This document shows positions 45,474 to 54,993 of a stretch of 64,000 nt of DNA, one piece after another; position 1 is the stretch's first letter; each line of letters starts with the position of its first letter. Source of the DNA: JASTVH01 sp042862465 (GTDB lineage Bacteria > Pseudomonadota > Gammaproteobacteria > Pseudomonadales > Oleiphilaceae); NCBI GenBank assembly GCA_042862465.1, contig JASTVH010000003.1, positions 372,001-436,000 on the forward strand. Direction: 5' to 3'. The position numbers were made by a program, and so were the translations under genes. The notes beneath the pieces are model-generated. The model was given only the letters and a program-made list of their open reading frames with translations, was not told the origin of the DNA and ran no database searches.

Positions 45474-45860
45474 ATGCGCAAAACGGTGTTCCTGATTGGT
45501 CTGACACTGGCAATTCTGGGTGCCTCCATTTTCTGGTGGAGCACTGGGAGTGGGTCGTCCGGTCATGCCATGACGTCGGACCCGTCCGCATCAGCGAACA
45601 GTGCCCGGAGTGTCTCGGACGCAGGTCATACCCCTGTGGGCAGTCCCACGGCGCAGGGCGCCCAACCGCAGCCGGCACCAGCGGAACCCCTCCCCGATCC
45701 CCTTCGCCAGGAGGTGGATCAACTGACCAGTCGGGATGACAGTGGTCTGGTGGAAGAACCACTGCCGGGTGGCGGGGTGCAGGTCAATCTGCAGGGGCGC
45801 TTCCGTTCTGTGCCCTACGCCACGATGGACGAGGATGGTCGGGTGACCATTGCCGAATAG
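45474..45860 (+). CDS. Small exported protein of unknown function
   Basis: This 128-residue protein has one N-terminal signal or anchor helix (TVFLIGLTLAILGASIFWW), then a serine, alanine and proline-rich linker (about 25-75) and a compact C-terminus ending GGGVQVNLQGRFRSVPYATMDEDGRVTIAE. This tail resembles the post-PEP-CTERM-1 type of domain found beside exported, CTERM-tagged proteins, but the match is from memory and weak. It sits 100 bases upstream of the large surface protease in the same direction. The start is the ATG at 45474. Confidence 0.72.
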   Translation: MRKTVFLIGLTLAILGASIFWWSTGSGSSGHAMTSDPSASANSARSVSDAGHTPVGSPTAQGAQPQPAPAEPLPDPLRQEVDQLTSRDDSGLVEEPLPGGGVQVNLQGRFRSVPYATMDEDGRVTIAE

Positions 45861-45916
45861 GCCGCCTGTCCGCTGAGCCGGATGTGCAGGCAGAACTTCA
45901 AGGAGGAGTTTGGTTA

Positions 45917-45931
45917 ATGACGAATGAATAG
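45917..45931 (+). CDS. Possible four-residue leader ORF (MTNE)
   Basis: A strong Shine-Dalgarno AGGAGGAG (45901-45908) stands eight bases before ATG ACG AAT GAA TAG. The ribosome site is stronger than that of the large gene starting at the GTG at 45961, so a translated leader is possible. Coding status cannot be judged from four codons. Confidence 0.3.
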   Translation: MTNE

Positions 45932-45960
45932 AACAATCTGAAACGACGGGGAGAGCAGTC

Positions 45961-48900
45961 GTGAAGTACCTCAGTCGCACTTTGATGGCGGCCTTTTGTA
46001 TCAGTCTTTCCTTGCAGGCTGCCGCAACAGACCTTCAGGTTAACGGTCAGGGTTCAACCTTCCTGATTCATTTCGACACCGGCTATACGGCCAATCGGGC
46101 TTCCGCAATTCAGGCTGCCGCCCGTTACTGGGCTGATCGTATCAGCAGTCCGGTGGTGATCGAGGTGGACCTGGACTTCGTCAATCTGACCTGTACCCAG
46201 TCTAGCGCCATCCTCGGCAGCGCCGGCAGTGACTTCGTCTTCCGAGATTTTACCAACGCTCCCCAGTCGGGCACCTTTTACCCCCAGGCCCTGGCCAACC
46301 GTTTTGCCGGCTACGACCTCAATACCGGCCATTCTGATATCAGCGCCCGTTTCAATGCGCAGCTGGATGATCCAGCCAAGGACAGTTCCTGCCTCGGCGG
46401 TACCGACTGGTACTACGGCACCGATTCAGCACCCAGCGGCACCATTAGCTTCTACGATACGGTCCTGCATGAGCTTGGCCACGGCCTGGGCTTCCAGACC
46501 TACGCCAATCTGGGCAGTGACGGTTCCCTGTTTAACGGTTATCCGGATCATTTCCTGCGTTTCCTCCAGGACCGCTCCACCGGTACGCTGCTGGTCAACA
46601 TGACCAACGCCCAGCGCAGGGCAGCAGCCACGGATAATGGCGATCTGGTCTGGAGTGGCAGTGCAGTGAGTGCCATTGTCAACAACGTCCTGAGCAGTGG
46701 CATCCAGGGCGGTGAGGCGCGGATGTATGCCCCGGCCAGTTTCGAGAACGGCTCGTCGGTCTCGCATTTCGATACATCCCTGTCTCCGGATGAGCTGATG
46801 GAGCCGGTGGCCACGCCAACCTCCCAATCCCTGCTTACCGAAGCCCTGTTCGAGGACATCGGCTGGCAGCTGGTGGATGCGGTGCCGGTAATTACCGGTC
46901 AGACCGCCCTGGCGATGGATGAAGACAGCACGCTGACCCTTGATCTGAGCAATCTGACGGTCAACGACAGCGACAGCAACTATCCGACCGACTTCACGCT
47001 GCATGTGCAGTCGGGCACGAATTACACCGTCTCCGGAAACAGCATCCGGCCGGCCACCAATTTCAATGGTCAGCTCAGCGTGCCGGTGACCGTGGACGAC
47101 GGTCGCAACACCAGCGCACCCTACACGCTGAGTGTTACCGTCAATCCGGTTAACGACTCGCCCCATATCAGTGGCTCTCCCGCCCCCGAGGTGCTGGAAG
47201 GGGCGGAATACCGTTTCACGCCGACCCTGTCTGACATCGACAGCAACAACCTGACTGTGACGGCCAGCAACCTGCCGGGCTGGCTGAATCTGGACAGCAC
47301 CACCGGAACCCTGAGTGGAATCCCCGCGGTCGGCAACGCCGGCAGCTACGCGGACATTACCCTTAAAGTCAGTGACGGCAGCCTCGCGGCCTTCCTCACC
47401 TTCGACCTGACGGTCATCGCGGACACCGATACCGACGGCGTACCGGATTCGTTGGATGACGATGATGACGGCGATGGCCTCAAGGATGAGTATGAGATCC
47501 TCAATGGCCTCGACCCTAAAGACGCCAGCGATGCCTCGGCCGATAGCGACGGCGACGGCTTTACCAACCTGGAGGAATACCAGGCCGGGACAGATCCCTT
47601 CATGGCCGACGTGCCGCCGACCATCACGTCGCCGGAAACGCTCGACATCATGGCCACCGGCTACTGGACGCCGGCACCGGAGCTCACCCCTCCGGCAGCG
47701 AGCGACTACGAGGACGGCGAACTGACCCCCACCGCCACAGCGCTGGACGATGCTCTGCGGCCTGGCAGCTATAGCGTCACCTGGTCGGTCACGGATCGGG
47801 CTGGTCACGAAGTAAAGGCGGAGCAGGCCATTAACGTGCATCCCCTGATTTCTCTGAGCGGTCCGGCAATCGTAGCGGAAGGCAGCAGTGTGACTGTCCA
47901 CTTTGCACTCAATGGTCCGGCACCCAGCTATCCCCTGACCGTAAATTACAGTCTCGACGGCACCACCAACAGCGCTGACTATGATCTCGCTGCGGGTCAG
48001 GTGACGTTCTCCGAAGGTTCTGAGCAGGAATCGCTGACCTTCAATGTGGTGGACGAGAACCGCATTGAAGGTGAAGAGACCCTGACGATCAGTCTGAGCG
48101 GTGAAGGCAACTTCGCCTCCGCTGATAGTGTGACCATGACTGTCACCGAACAGAACATTGCCCCGGATGCACGACCGTCGATCGAGCAGGATGGCAAGGA
48201 AATGCGTGTCCTCTCAGCGACCGGTGGCATTGCGAAGTTCAAGGCTCAGGCACTGGATCCCAACGTTGGCGATCAGCTGAGCTATGAGTGGACTTTCCCC
48301 GGCGATGCCGTGGTCACTGATACCACCAGCGCCATCGCATTGCTTGATGTCAGCTCTTTGGATTCAGGCCTTTATGAGGCGTCGGTTCTGGTTCGTGATG
48401 ACGGCAACCCCGTGCTTGAAACTGAAAAGAGTGTGCGTTTCCGGGTTATGCCTGTGCGTCCGACTCTGGGGGCAGGGCACGATACGGACCGCGATGGCAT
48501 TGATGATGCCTCCGAAGGCTGGGGCGATACCGACAACGACGGTTTGCCCGATTTTATGGATAAGCCACGCCCCTCTCATGTGCTGCCGGAAAGCGTCGGG
48601 GACTTTGGTGGTTTCGTGCTCGAGTCTGAGCCTGGTGTTCGGCTGGGCCTGGGAACCGAGGCCCTGCGCGGCGGCGATAGTGTGCTGCTGGACCAGGAGT
48701 CGGCTTACGAGTCCGCCCAGCTGAGCGAGGATCTGGACTATGAGCTCAAGGGAGGCATTTTCGATTTTGTGGTCGAGGACCTGCCGAAGGCTGGCGAGAG
48801 TGTACGCATCGTACTGCCGCAGCGGGCGTTGATTCCCGCCAACGGGGTCTACCGAAAGTTTATGCGGGGGCGCTGGTATGATTTTGTCGAAGATGGCAAC

Positions 48901-49278
48901 AATGCCATTTCCTCGGCTCCTGGCAGGCTGGGTTCCTGTCCGGCCCCAGGGCATGACAGCTATCGCCCTGGCCTGCACGAGGGTGACGCCTGTATCCAGC
49001 TGCTGATCGAGGATGGCGGCCCCAATGACAGCGACCGCAAGGTCAACGGCGCTATCGTCGATCCCGGCGGTGTGGCGGTGCGCAAGCCGCAGGAGTCGGC
49101 CGCCGTGGCACCGACTGCCGATAATACGTCCGATCAGTCCACTACCAGTGGAACAGTATCGACCACCACCTCCTCATCCGGCTCCAGCGGCGGTGGTGGC
49201 GGTGGCAGTGCTGGCTGGATGCTGTTGCTGGCCTTGCTGCTGGTCGGTCGTATCTGCCGGCGTCAGGTCCCTGGTTAA
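45961..49278 (+). CDS. Large secreted metalloprotease-like protein with GlyGly-CTERM-like tail
   Basis: A 1105-residue multidomain surface protein. After the signal peptide (to about residue 22) comes a protease-like domain with HELGHGLGF (His170, Glu171, His174); the third metzincin histidine position is Thr180. Then come a cadherin/He_PIG-like domain (LPGWLNLDSTTGTLSGIP), calcium-binding thrombospondin type 3-like repeats (about 495-545), a Calx-beta domain (about 635-735), a PKD-like part and a choice-of-anchor U domain (about 880-1045). The C-terminus is a serine and glycine-rich linker, GGGGGGSAGW, a hydrophobic helix and RICRR, the tripartite GlyGly-CTERM arrangement processed by rhombosortase. 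It starts at GTG. Confidence 0.88.
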   Translation: MKYLSRTLMAAFCISLSLQAAATDLQVNGQGSTFLIHFDTGYTANRASAIQAAARYWADRISSPVVIEVDLDFVNLTCTQSSAILGSAGSDFVFRDFTNAPQSGTFYPQALANRFAGYDLNTGHSDISARFNAQLDDPAKDSSCLGGTDWYYGTDSAPSGTISFYDTVLHELGHGLGFQTYANLGSDGSLFNGYPDHFLRFLQDRSTGTLLVNMTNAQRRAAATDNGDLVWSGSAVSAIVNNVLSSGIQGGEARMYAPASFENGSSVSHFDTSLSPDELMEPVATPTSQSLLTEALFEDIGWQLVDAVPVITGQTALAMDEDSTLTLDLSNLTVNDSDSNYPTDFTLHVQSGTNYTVSGNSIRPATNFNGQLSVPVTVDDGRNTSAPYTLSVTVNPVNDSPHISGSPAPEVLEGAEYRFTPTLSDIDSNNLTVTASNLPGWLNLDSTTGTLSGIPAVGNAGSYADITLKVSDGSLAAFLTFDLTVIADTDTDGVPDSLDDDDDGDGLKDEYEILNGLDPKDASDASADSDGDGFTNLEEYQAGTDPFMADVPPTITSPETLDIMATGYWTPAPELTPPAASDYEDGELTPTATALDDALRPGSYSVTWSVTDRAGHEVKAEQAINVHPLISLSGPAIVAEGSSVTVHFALNGPAPSYPLTVNYSLDGTTNSADYDLAAGQVTFSEGSEQESLTFNVVDENRIEGEETLTISLSGEGNFASADSVTMTVTEQNIAPDARPSIEQDGKEMRVLSATGGIAKFKAQALDPNVGDQLSYEWTFPGDAVVTDTTSAIALLDVSSLDSGLYEASVLVRDDGNPVLETEKSVRFRVMPVRPTLGAGHDTDRDGIDDASEGWGDTDNDGLPDFMDKPRPSHVLPESVGDFGGFVLESEPGVRLGLGTEALRGGDSVLLDQESAYESAQLSEDLDYELKGGIFDFVVEDLPKAGESVRIVLPQRALIPANGVYRKFMRGRWYDFVEDGNNAISSAPGRLGSCPAPGHDSYRPGLHEGDACIQLLIEDGGPNDSDRKVNGAIVDPGGVAVRKPQESAAVAPTADNTSDQSTTSGTVSTTTSSSGSSGGGGGGSAGWMLLLALLLVGRICRRQVPG

Positions 49279-49367
49279 AAGGCCTGAGGGTGAGGCGTCC
49301 GAGGTCAAATGTGCGGCTTCGGATGCTTTGCGGTTTTGAGGGTTCCTTCATTCCGCCCCCGGATACC

Positions 49368-49407
49368 AAAAAGCCCGCGCAACGGATCTCGTTGCGCGGG
49401 CTTTTTT
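49368..49407. terminator. Bidirectional Rho-independent terminator
   Basis: An A-run leads into a perfect 13-base stem (AGCCCGCGCAACG, loop GATCT, CGTTGCGCGGGCT) followed by TTTTT. The symmetry serves both the plus-strand protease gene and the convergent metF. Confidence 0.93.
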
Positions 49408-49423
49408 GCGTCAGCAGGCTGGG

Positions 49424-50299
49424 TTAAAACGCCACCCGATTGGCCTGCTCTGAAAGGCCCAGGTTTTCCCAGATCTTCAGGCTGGGTGCGGCCAGGTTCA
49501 GGGTGTAGAAATGCAGTCCCGGCGCTCCGGCGTCCAGCAGCCTTTCGCACATCCGGGTCACCACTTCCTCGCCGAACTGCTTGATGCTTTCGCTGTCGTC
49601 GCCGTAGGCGTCCAGCTGCTTGCGGATCCAGCGCGGGATCTCGGCGCCGCACATCTCGCTGAACCGCACCAGGTTGGCGTAGTTCACGATCGGCATGATG
49701 CCCGGTACCACGGGCAGGGTGACGCCTGCCGCCTCCAGCCGGTCGATGAAGTAGAAGTAGCTGTCGGCGTTGTAGAAGTACTGGGTAATGGCGCTGTTGG
49801 CGCCGGCATCCACCTTGCGCTTGAAGTTCTGCAGATCTTCCTCGGCCGTGCGGGCCTGGGGATGGAACTCCGGGTAGGCCGCCACTTCCAGGTTGAAGTG
49901 GTCGCCGCTGTGCTGGCGGATGAAGCTGACCAGTTCGTTGGCGTAGCGCAGCTCACCGGCGGTGCCGCCCATTCCGGAAGGCATGTCGCCGCGCAGGGCC
50001 ACAATCCGGTTGACCCCGGATTCCTTGTAGAGATCCAGCAGTTCGCCAATGCTTTCCTTGGTGGAGCCGATGCAGGACAGGTGCGGAGCCGTTGAGATGC
50101 CGAGCTTGTTCAGCTGGCGCACGGTCTCCAGCGTCCGGTCGCGCGTCGAGCCACCCGCCCCAAAAGTCACCGAGAAAAAGTCCGGCCCGACCTCTGCCAG
50201 CTTGTCCCGCGTGGCGTAGAGCTTCTCCACACCCTTGTCGGTTTTGGGGGGGAAGAATTCAAAGCTGAAACGGCGTTTGAATTGCTTTTGTGATTGCAT
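49424..50299 (-). CDS. metF: Methylenetetrahydrofolate reductase MetF
   Basis: A 291-residue FAD enzyme that makes 5-methyltetrahydrofolate for methionine synthesis. Landmarks are FSFEFFPPKTDKG, the FAD-contact block VTFGAGGSTRDRT, HLSCIGSTKESI, IVALRGDMPSGMGG and FIDRLEAAGVTLPVVPGIMPI. Length is normal. It is the last gene of the SAM-cycle cluster; 289 bases of mostly repeat DNA separate it from sahH. A strong bidirectional terminator follows. Confidence 0.96.
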   Translation of the reverse strand: MQSQKQFKRRFSFEFFPPKTDKGVEKLYATRDKLAEVGPDFFSVTFGAGGSTRDRTLETVRQLNKLGISTAPHLSCIGSTKESIGELLDLYKESGVNRIVALRGDMPSGMGGTAGELRYANELVSFIRQHSGDHFNLEVAAYPEFHPQARTAEEDLQNFKRKVDAGANSAITQYFYNADSYFYFIDRLEAAGVTLPVVPGIMPIVNYANLVRFSEMCGAEIPRWIRKQLDAYGDDSESIKQFGEEVVTRMCERLLDAGAPGLHFYTLNLAAPSLKIWENLGLSEQANRVAF

Positions 50300-50588
50300 T
50301 TGAAATTTCCTGTCTTAGACCGGGCGTTGGAAGTCCGAATGTTTCAGGTTGGACGTTTCACGTTTTCCCCTCACCCCAGCCGAGAGCGTTTCACGTATGA
50401 CGTTGGACGTTTCACGTAAAAAGCTTGACTCTGTTGCTCGGGGCCGCATGCTGAGCGCCAACGTCCAACGTCCAACGTCCAACGTCCAACGTCCAACGTC
50501 CAACGTCCAACGTCCAACGTCCAACGTCCAACGTCCAACGTCCAACGTCCAACGTCCAACGTCCAACGTCCAACGTCCAACGTCCGAC
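50300..50588. other. Repeat-filled spacer between sahH and metF
   Basis: No gene. It contains GTTTCAC and GTTGGAC words (50350-50420), a conserved leader (50388-50456) shared with 62905-62980, and the CCAACGT array abutting the sahH stop. Long open frames here are products of the periodicity. Confidence 0.85.
50388..50588. repeat. Composite element: leader plus CCAACGT array (about 18.7 copies)
   Basis: The leader begins GTTTCACGTATGACGTTGGA and ends GCCGCATGCTGAGCGCC. The perfect 7-bp array runs from about 50457 to 50587 (131 bases, about the same length as at 2870) and ends at the sahH stop codon. The leader is closely matched at 62905-62980. Confidence 0.93.
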
Positions 50589-51986
<1,398 letters not shown>

Positions 51987-52016
51987 GGATGCTTCTCCTA
52001 AATCTGTCATGGCATC

Positions 52017-52096
52017 GTAGGTTGGGCTGACGAAGGAAGCCCAACACAGGCGGGCTCGCCGAGTTGTTGGGCTTCGCGGGGCTCAGCCCAACCTAC
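52017..52096. repeat. Inverted repeat, GTAGGTTGGGCTGACGAAGG family, copy 2
   Basis: GTAGGTTGGGCTGACGAAGG followed by AAGCCCAAC, then an unrelated centre, then TTGTTGGGCTTCGCGGGGCT and CAGCCCAACCTAC. It is the same element as 3118-3204 and occupies most of the metK-sahH spacer. Confidence 0.9.
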
Positions 52097-52124
52097 GTTG
52101 TGAATGTTCCGTGGTGACGCAGGA

Positions 52125-53315
52125 TTAAATACCCGCGTCATCCTTCAACGCCGCCGCCTTGTCCGTCTTCTCCCACGGGAAGGTGGAGTAGGTCTGGCCG
52201 TTGTGGGTCTTCTCTTCCGGCGTGCGGCCGAAGTGACCGTAAGCGGCGGTCTGGCGGTACATCGGGTGCAGCAGGTCGAGCATGCGGGTCAGGGCATAGG
52301 GGCGCAGGTCGAAGTGGGCGCGTACCAGTTGCTCGAGCTTGGCCTGGTCCACCTTACCAGTGCCGAAGGTGTTGACGGCGATGGACGTGGGCTCGGCGAC
52401 ACCGATGGCGTAGGAGACCTGGATCTCGCACTTGTCGGCCAGACCGGCGGCGACGATGTTCTTGGCCACGTAGCGGCTGGCGTAGGCTGCGGAGCGGTCC
52501 ACCTTGGACGGGTCCTTGCCGGAGAAAGCGCCGCCGCCGTGACGGGCCATGCCGCCGTAGGTGTCGACGATGATCTTGCGGCCGGTCAGGCCACAGTCAC
52601 CCACCGGGCCGCCGATGACGAACTTGCCGGTCGGGTTGATGTGGAACTTGGTGTCCTTGTGAATCAGCTCGGCCGGGATCACGTTCTTGATGATCAGCTC
52701 CATGACCGCTTCTTTCAGATCTTCCTGGGTCACGTCCGGGTTGTGCTGGGTGGACAGGACGATGGCGTCGATGCCGGTGACCTTGCCGTTTTCGTAGCGG
52801 CAGCTGACCTGGCTCTTGGCGTCCGGACGCAGCCACGGCAGCAGGCCGGATTTGCGGGCTTCGGTGTGACGCTCCACCAGACGGTGGGCGAAACAGATCG
52901 GGGCCGGCATCAGCACGTCGGTTTCGTTGGAGGCGTAGCCGAACATCAGGCCCTGGTCACCGGCACCCTGGTCTTCCGGCTTCTGGCGGTCGACGCCCTG
53001 GGCGATATCCACGGACTGCTTGCCGATGATGTTGATGATGCCGCAGGTGTTGCCGTCGTAGCCGACATCGGAGGAGGTGTAGCCGATGTCGTTGATGACC
53101 TGACGGACCAGATCTTCCAGATCGATCCAGGCGGAGGTGGTGATCTCGCCGCCGATGATGGCGACACCGGTCTTTACCAGGGTCTCACAGGCAACGCGCG
53201 CTTGCGGGTCCTCGGTGATGATGGCATCGAGCACCGCATCGGAGATCAGGTCGGCCATCTTGTCCGGATGGCCTTCGGAGACGGATTCGGATGTAAACAG
53301 GCTGTAGTCTGACAT
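52125..53315 (-). CDS. metK: S-adenosylmethionine synthetase MetK
   Basis: A 396-residue enzyme that makes SAM from methionine and ATP. Conserved blocks include FTSESVSEGHPDKMADLISDAVLDA, DQGLMFGYASNET, the GGPVGDCGLTGRKIIVDTYGG signature and GGAFSGKDPSKVDRSAAYASRY. Length is standard. It lies 41 bases after the ArsR-methyltransferase gene and upstream of sahH, in one minus-strand cluster for the SAM cycle. Confidence 0.98.
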   Translation of the reverse strand: MSDYSLFTSESVSEGHPDKMADLISDAVLDAIITEDPQARVACETLVKTGVAIIGGEITTSAWIDLEDLVRQVINDIGYTSSDVGYDGNTCGIINIIGKQSVDIAQGVDRQKPEDQGAGDQGLMFGYASNETDVLMPAPICFAHRLVERHTEARKSGLLPWLRPDAKSQVSCRYENGKVTGIDAIVLSTQHNPDVTQEDLKEAVMELIIKNVIPAELIHKDTKFHINPTGKFVIGGPVGDCGLTGRKIIVDTYGGMARHGGGAFSGKDPSKVDRSAAYASRYVAKNIVAAGLADKCEIQVSYAIGVAEPTSIAVNTFGTGKVDQAKLEQLVRAHFDLRPYALTRMLDLLHPMYRQTAAYGHFGRTPEEKTHNGQTYSTFPWEKTDKAAALKDDAGI

Positions 53316-53356
53316 TGGATACAGTTCCTCTCGTAATAATCGCTATTGCTTTGATG

Positions 53357-54382
53357 TTATTTGGCGTCGGACGTCTGATGTCTGACGTCCGACGGTTTAA
53401 TAAACTCCCTGACCTGCACCTGAAACCCATTACGCAGGCCAATGAATAAAGGTTCTTCCGCCGCCAGGCCGACTTCCTCCGCCCAGACGGTCAGTTCTTC
53501 CGGGTCGAAACCCAGCCAGATATCGCCGCAGTTCTCGCGCACCCAGTTCTGATCGTGCCGGCTCAGTTCGCTGACGATCAGGCGGCCGCTCGGGGCCAGC
53601 AGTTCGGCCACGTCGGCAAAGACGTCAGCGGGATTGGGCACGTGGTGCAGCACCATGTTGGCCACGATCAGATCGAACCGCTCGGCCCGATTCGCCAGAT
53701 CACCCGCCTCGCCGCAGACCAGCTCGACGTTGCCCAGGGCGGCCTCGCTCACGGTCTGTTCGCACTGGGAGAGCATCTCGGCGGAGTTGTCCACGGCCAC
53801 GACCCGGTTGAAGCGCCGGGCCAGGGTAGCGAGGAAGTCGCCTTCTCCGGGGCCGATCTCCAGGGCCGCTGTGTGATTCAGGTCGTCGCGGCGTGAATCG
53901 ATCAGGTTGGTGACCGGTTCGGCGTACAGATCGTATTCGGCGATCAGTTCCTGCTGTTCCCGGAAGTGCTCGGCGTAACGGGCAAAGAACGCCCGCGACT
54001 GGGCCGAGCGCTGACTGCGGATGGCGTCCACCTTGGCGCGCCGTTCCTCGGACAGCGGCAAGCGGTCCACCGCGGCAAACACCTGTCGTGCGGCCCAGGC
54101 ATCCGCCGAGTGGGCGCCGGCATCGAGGGGACGGCGGTAGAAGATCGCATTGCCCTCGCGCTGGGACACCACCAGGCCGGCCTTGGCAAGCACTTTCAGG
54201 TGGTGGCTCATGCCCGACTGGCGCATATCGAACAGCTGGCTCAGCTCCATCACCCCAAAGGTGTTGCGGCGCAGCACGCGCAGGATTTCCAGGCGCAACG
54301 GATCACCGCTGGCCTTGAACAGCGCGGCCAGACTCTCGAAGGAGGTCTGTGTTTGTGGGGGAAGGGTGGCCAGATTCGTCAT
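53357..54382 (-). CDS. ArsR-family regulator fused to a SAM-dependent methyltransferase domain (SahR-like)
   Basis: The 341-residue protein has an N-terminal ArsR winged helix (about 15-85: GDPLRLEILRVLRRN, MRQSGMSHHLKVLAKAGLVV) and a class I methyltransferase-like domain (about 150-320) with motif I EIGPGEGDF at 175-183. ArsR proteins of this kind beside metK and ahcY match SahR, a regulator that senses SAH; the assignment is by context. A palindromic operator lies 41 bases upstream. The last residues (SDVRHQTSDAK) are encoded by heptad-repeat DNA, suggesting the stop was displaced by the repeat. Confidence 0.88.
   Translation of the reverse strand: MTNLATLPPQTQTSFESLAALFKASGDPLRLEILRVLRRNTFGVMELSQLFDMRQSGMSHHLKVLAKAGLVVSQREGNAIFYRRPLDAGAHSADAWAARQVFAAVDRLPLSEERRAKVDAIRSQRSAQSRAFFARYAEHFREQQELIAEYDLYAEPVTNLIDSRRDDLNHTAALEIGPGEGDFLATLARRFNRVVAVDNSAEMLSQCEQTVSEAALGNVELVCGEAGDLANRAERFDLIVANMVLHHVPNPADVFADVAELLAPSGRLIVSELSRHDQNWVRENCGDIWLGFDPEELTVWAEEVGLAAEEPLFIGLRNGFQVQVREFIKPSDVRHQTSDAK
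53365..53394. repeat. Heptad-family inverted repeat at the ArsR gene 3' end
   Basis: CGTCGGACGTC (53365-53375) pairs perfectly with GACGTCCGACG (53384-53394) across eight bases. It overlaps the last codons of the ArsR-methyltransferase gene (stop at 53357) and precedes metK. Confidence 0.85.
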
Positions 54383-54422
54383 GGCAACGAGTCTATGCCC
54401 GGCTGCAGAAGGAGGTCAACAT

Positions 54423-54446
54423 CTATATCAAAAAATTTTGATATAG
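54423..54446. promoter_or_regulatory. Palindromic operator upstream of the SahR-like gene
   Basis: CTATATCAAAA, two A bases, then TTTTGATATAG: an 11-2-11 perfect palindrome. It is AT-rich in a GC-rich genome and ends 41 bases before the ATG, ideal for autoregulation by the ArsR-type protein and control of metK-ahcY-metF. The ATATCA/TGATAT form is typical of ArsR-family operators. Confidence 0.78.
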
Positions 54447-54476
54447 GTCTCTTGTGGGGTGCCGATCTGATCTCTC

Positions 54477-54582
54477 GCAGGGCCGGGGGTGGTTTCCTTC
54501 GCCGCGTTGCCGGGCCTTCCCGGGCCCGGCAACGCTACCGCGACATCCCTGTCGCTGCTACGGAAACCACTCCCGGCCCTGC
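54477..54582. repeat. Nested inverted repeat able to form a three-way junction
   Basis: The outer arms GCAGGGCCGGGGGTGGTTTC with a final C (54477-54497) and its complement (54562-54582) pair over 21 bases with one mismatch. Inside are two hairpins: GCGTTGCCGGGCC/GGCCCGGCAACGC (54504-54516 and 54523-54535, 13 perfect pairs) and GCGACA/TGTCGC (54540-54555). It may be a small mobile element or a structured RNA. It belongs to no family I recognise. Confidence 0.75.
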
Positions 54583-54625
54583 TGACGGCGCAGCTGCTAT
54601 CCGAGTAAACGCTCTGGTTTTCTCT

Positions 54626-54775
54626 CGTCATACCCGCGTAGGCGGGTATCCAGACCGTCACCGGTGCCGGGGCGCTGGGGATTGCACGTCATCCCCGCGC
54701 AGGCGGGGATCCAGAGCGTTTGGCATCCTGGTTGGTGCTGGCCGCCCTGGATACCCGCCTGCGCGGGTATGACGG
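54626..54775. repeat. Triple REP-like cluster
   Basis: Three units of the 3028-3104 family: CGTCATACCCGCGTAGGCGG (54626), CGTCATCCCCGCGCAGGCGG (54687) and an inverted GATACCCGCCTGCGCGGGTA (54749). The others occur in pairs, so this is an extended array. Confidence 0.88.
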
Positions 54776-54993
54776 CTGGGGGGCAACGCCAATTGTGCGT
54801 CTGGCCGCCAGCTACTGGATGAATCAGTGGCCCATTGCGATGCTTTTCGAGTCGCCTCCGTGGCTTTTGAGGCCTCAACCAAAGCAACGCCTGGTCTCTT
54901 CCCAAGCCTGAACGCATTTTCCCCGGACAGCAGTGTGCCTTCGCAGGGATGACAGTCGGAGGCAGGTTGGAGTACCGGAGTGGCTTGCAGCGA

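Larger units (their letters stand above)
54447..54993. other. Gene-free region with nested inverted repeat and REP triplet
   Basis: No gene is supported. It holds the three-way-junction element (54477-54582) and three REP-like units (54626-54775). The remainder up to the stop of the next minus-strand gene (54994) shows nothing recognisable. Confidence 0.7.

Noticed and set aside
50457..50588. CRISPR-like regular repeat
   Set aside because: The units are 7 bp with no spacers, and no cas genes are present.
51987..52124. SAH riboswitch before ahcY
   Set aside because: The spacer consists almost entirely of the dispersed GTAGGTTGGGCTG inverted repeat; no riboswitch core motif was recognised.
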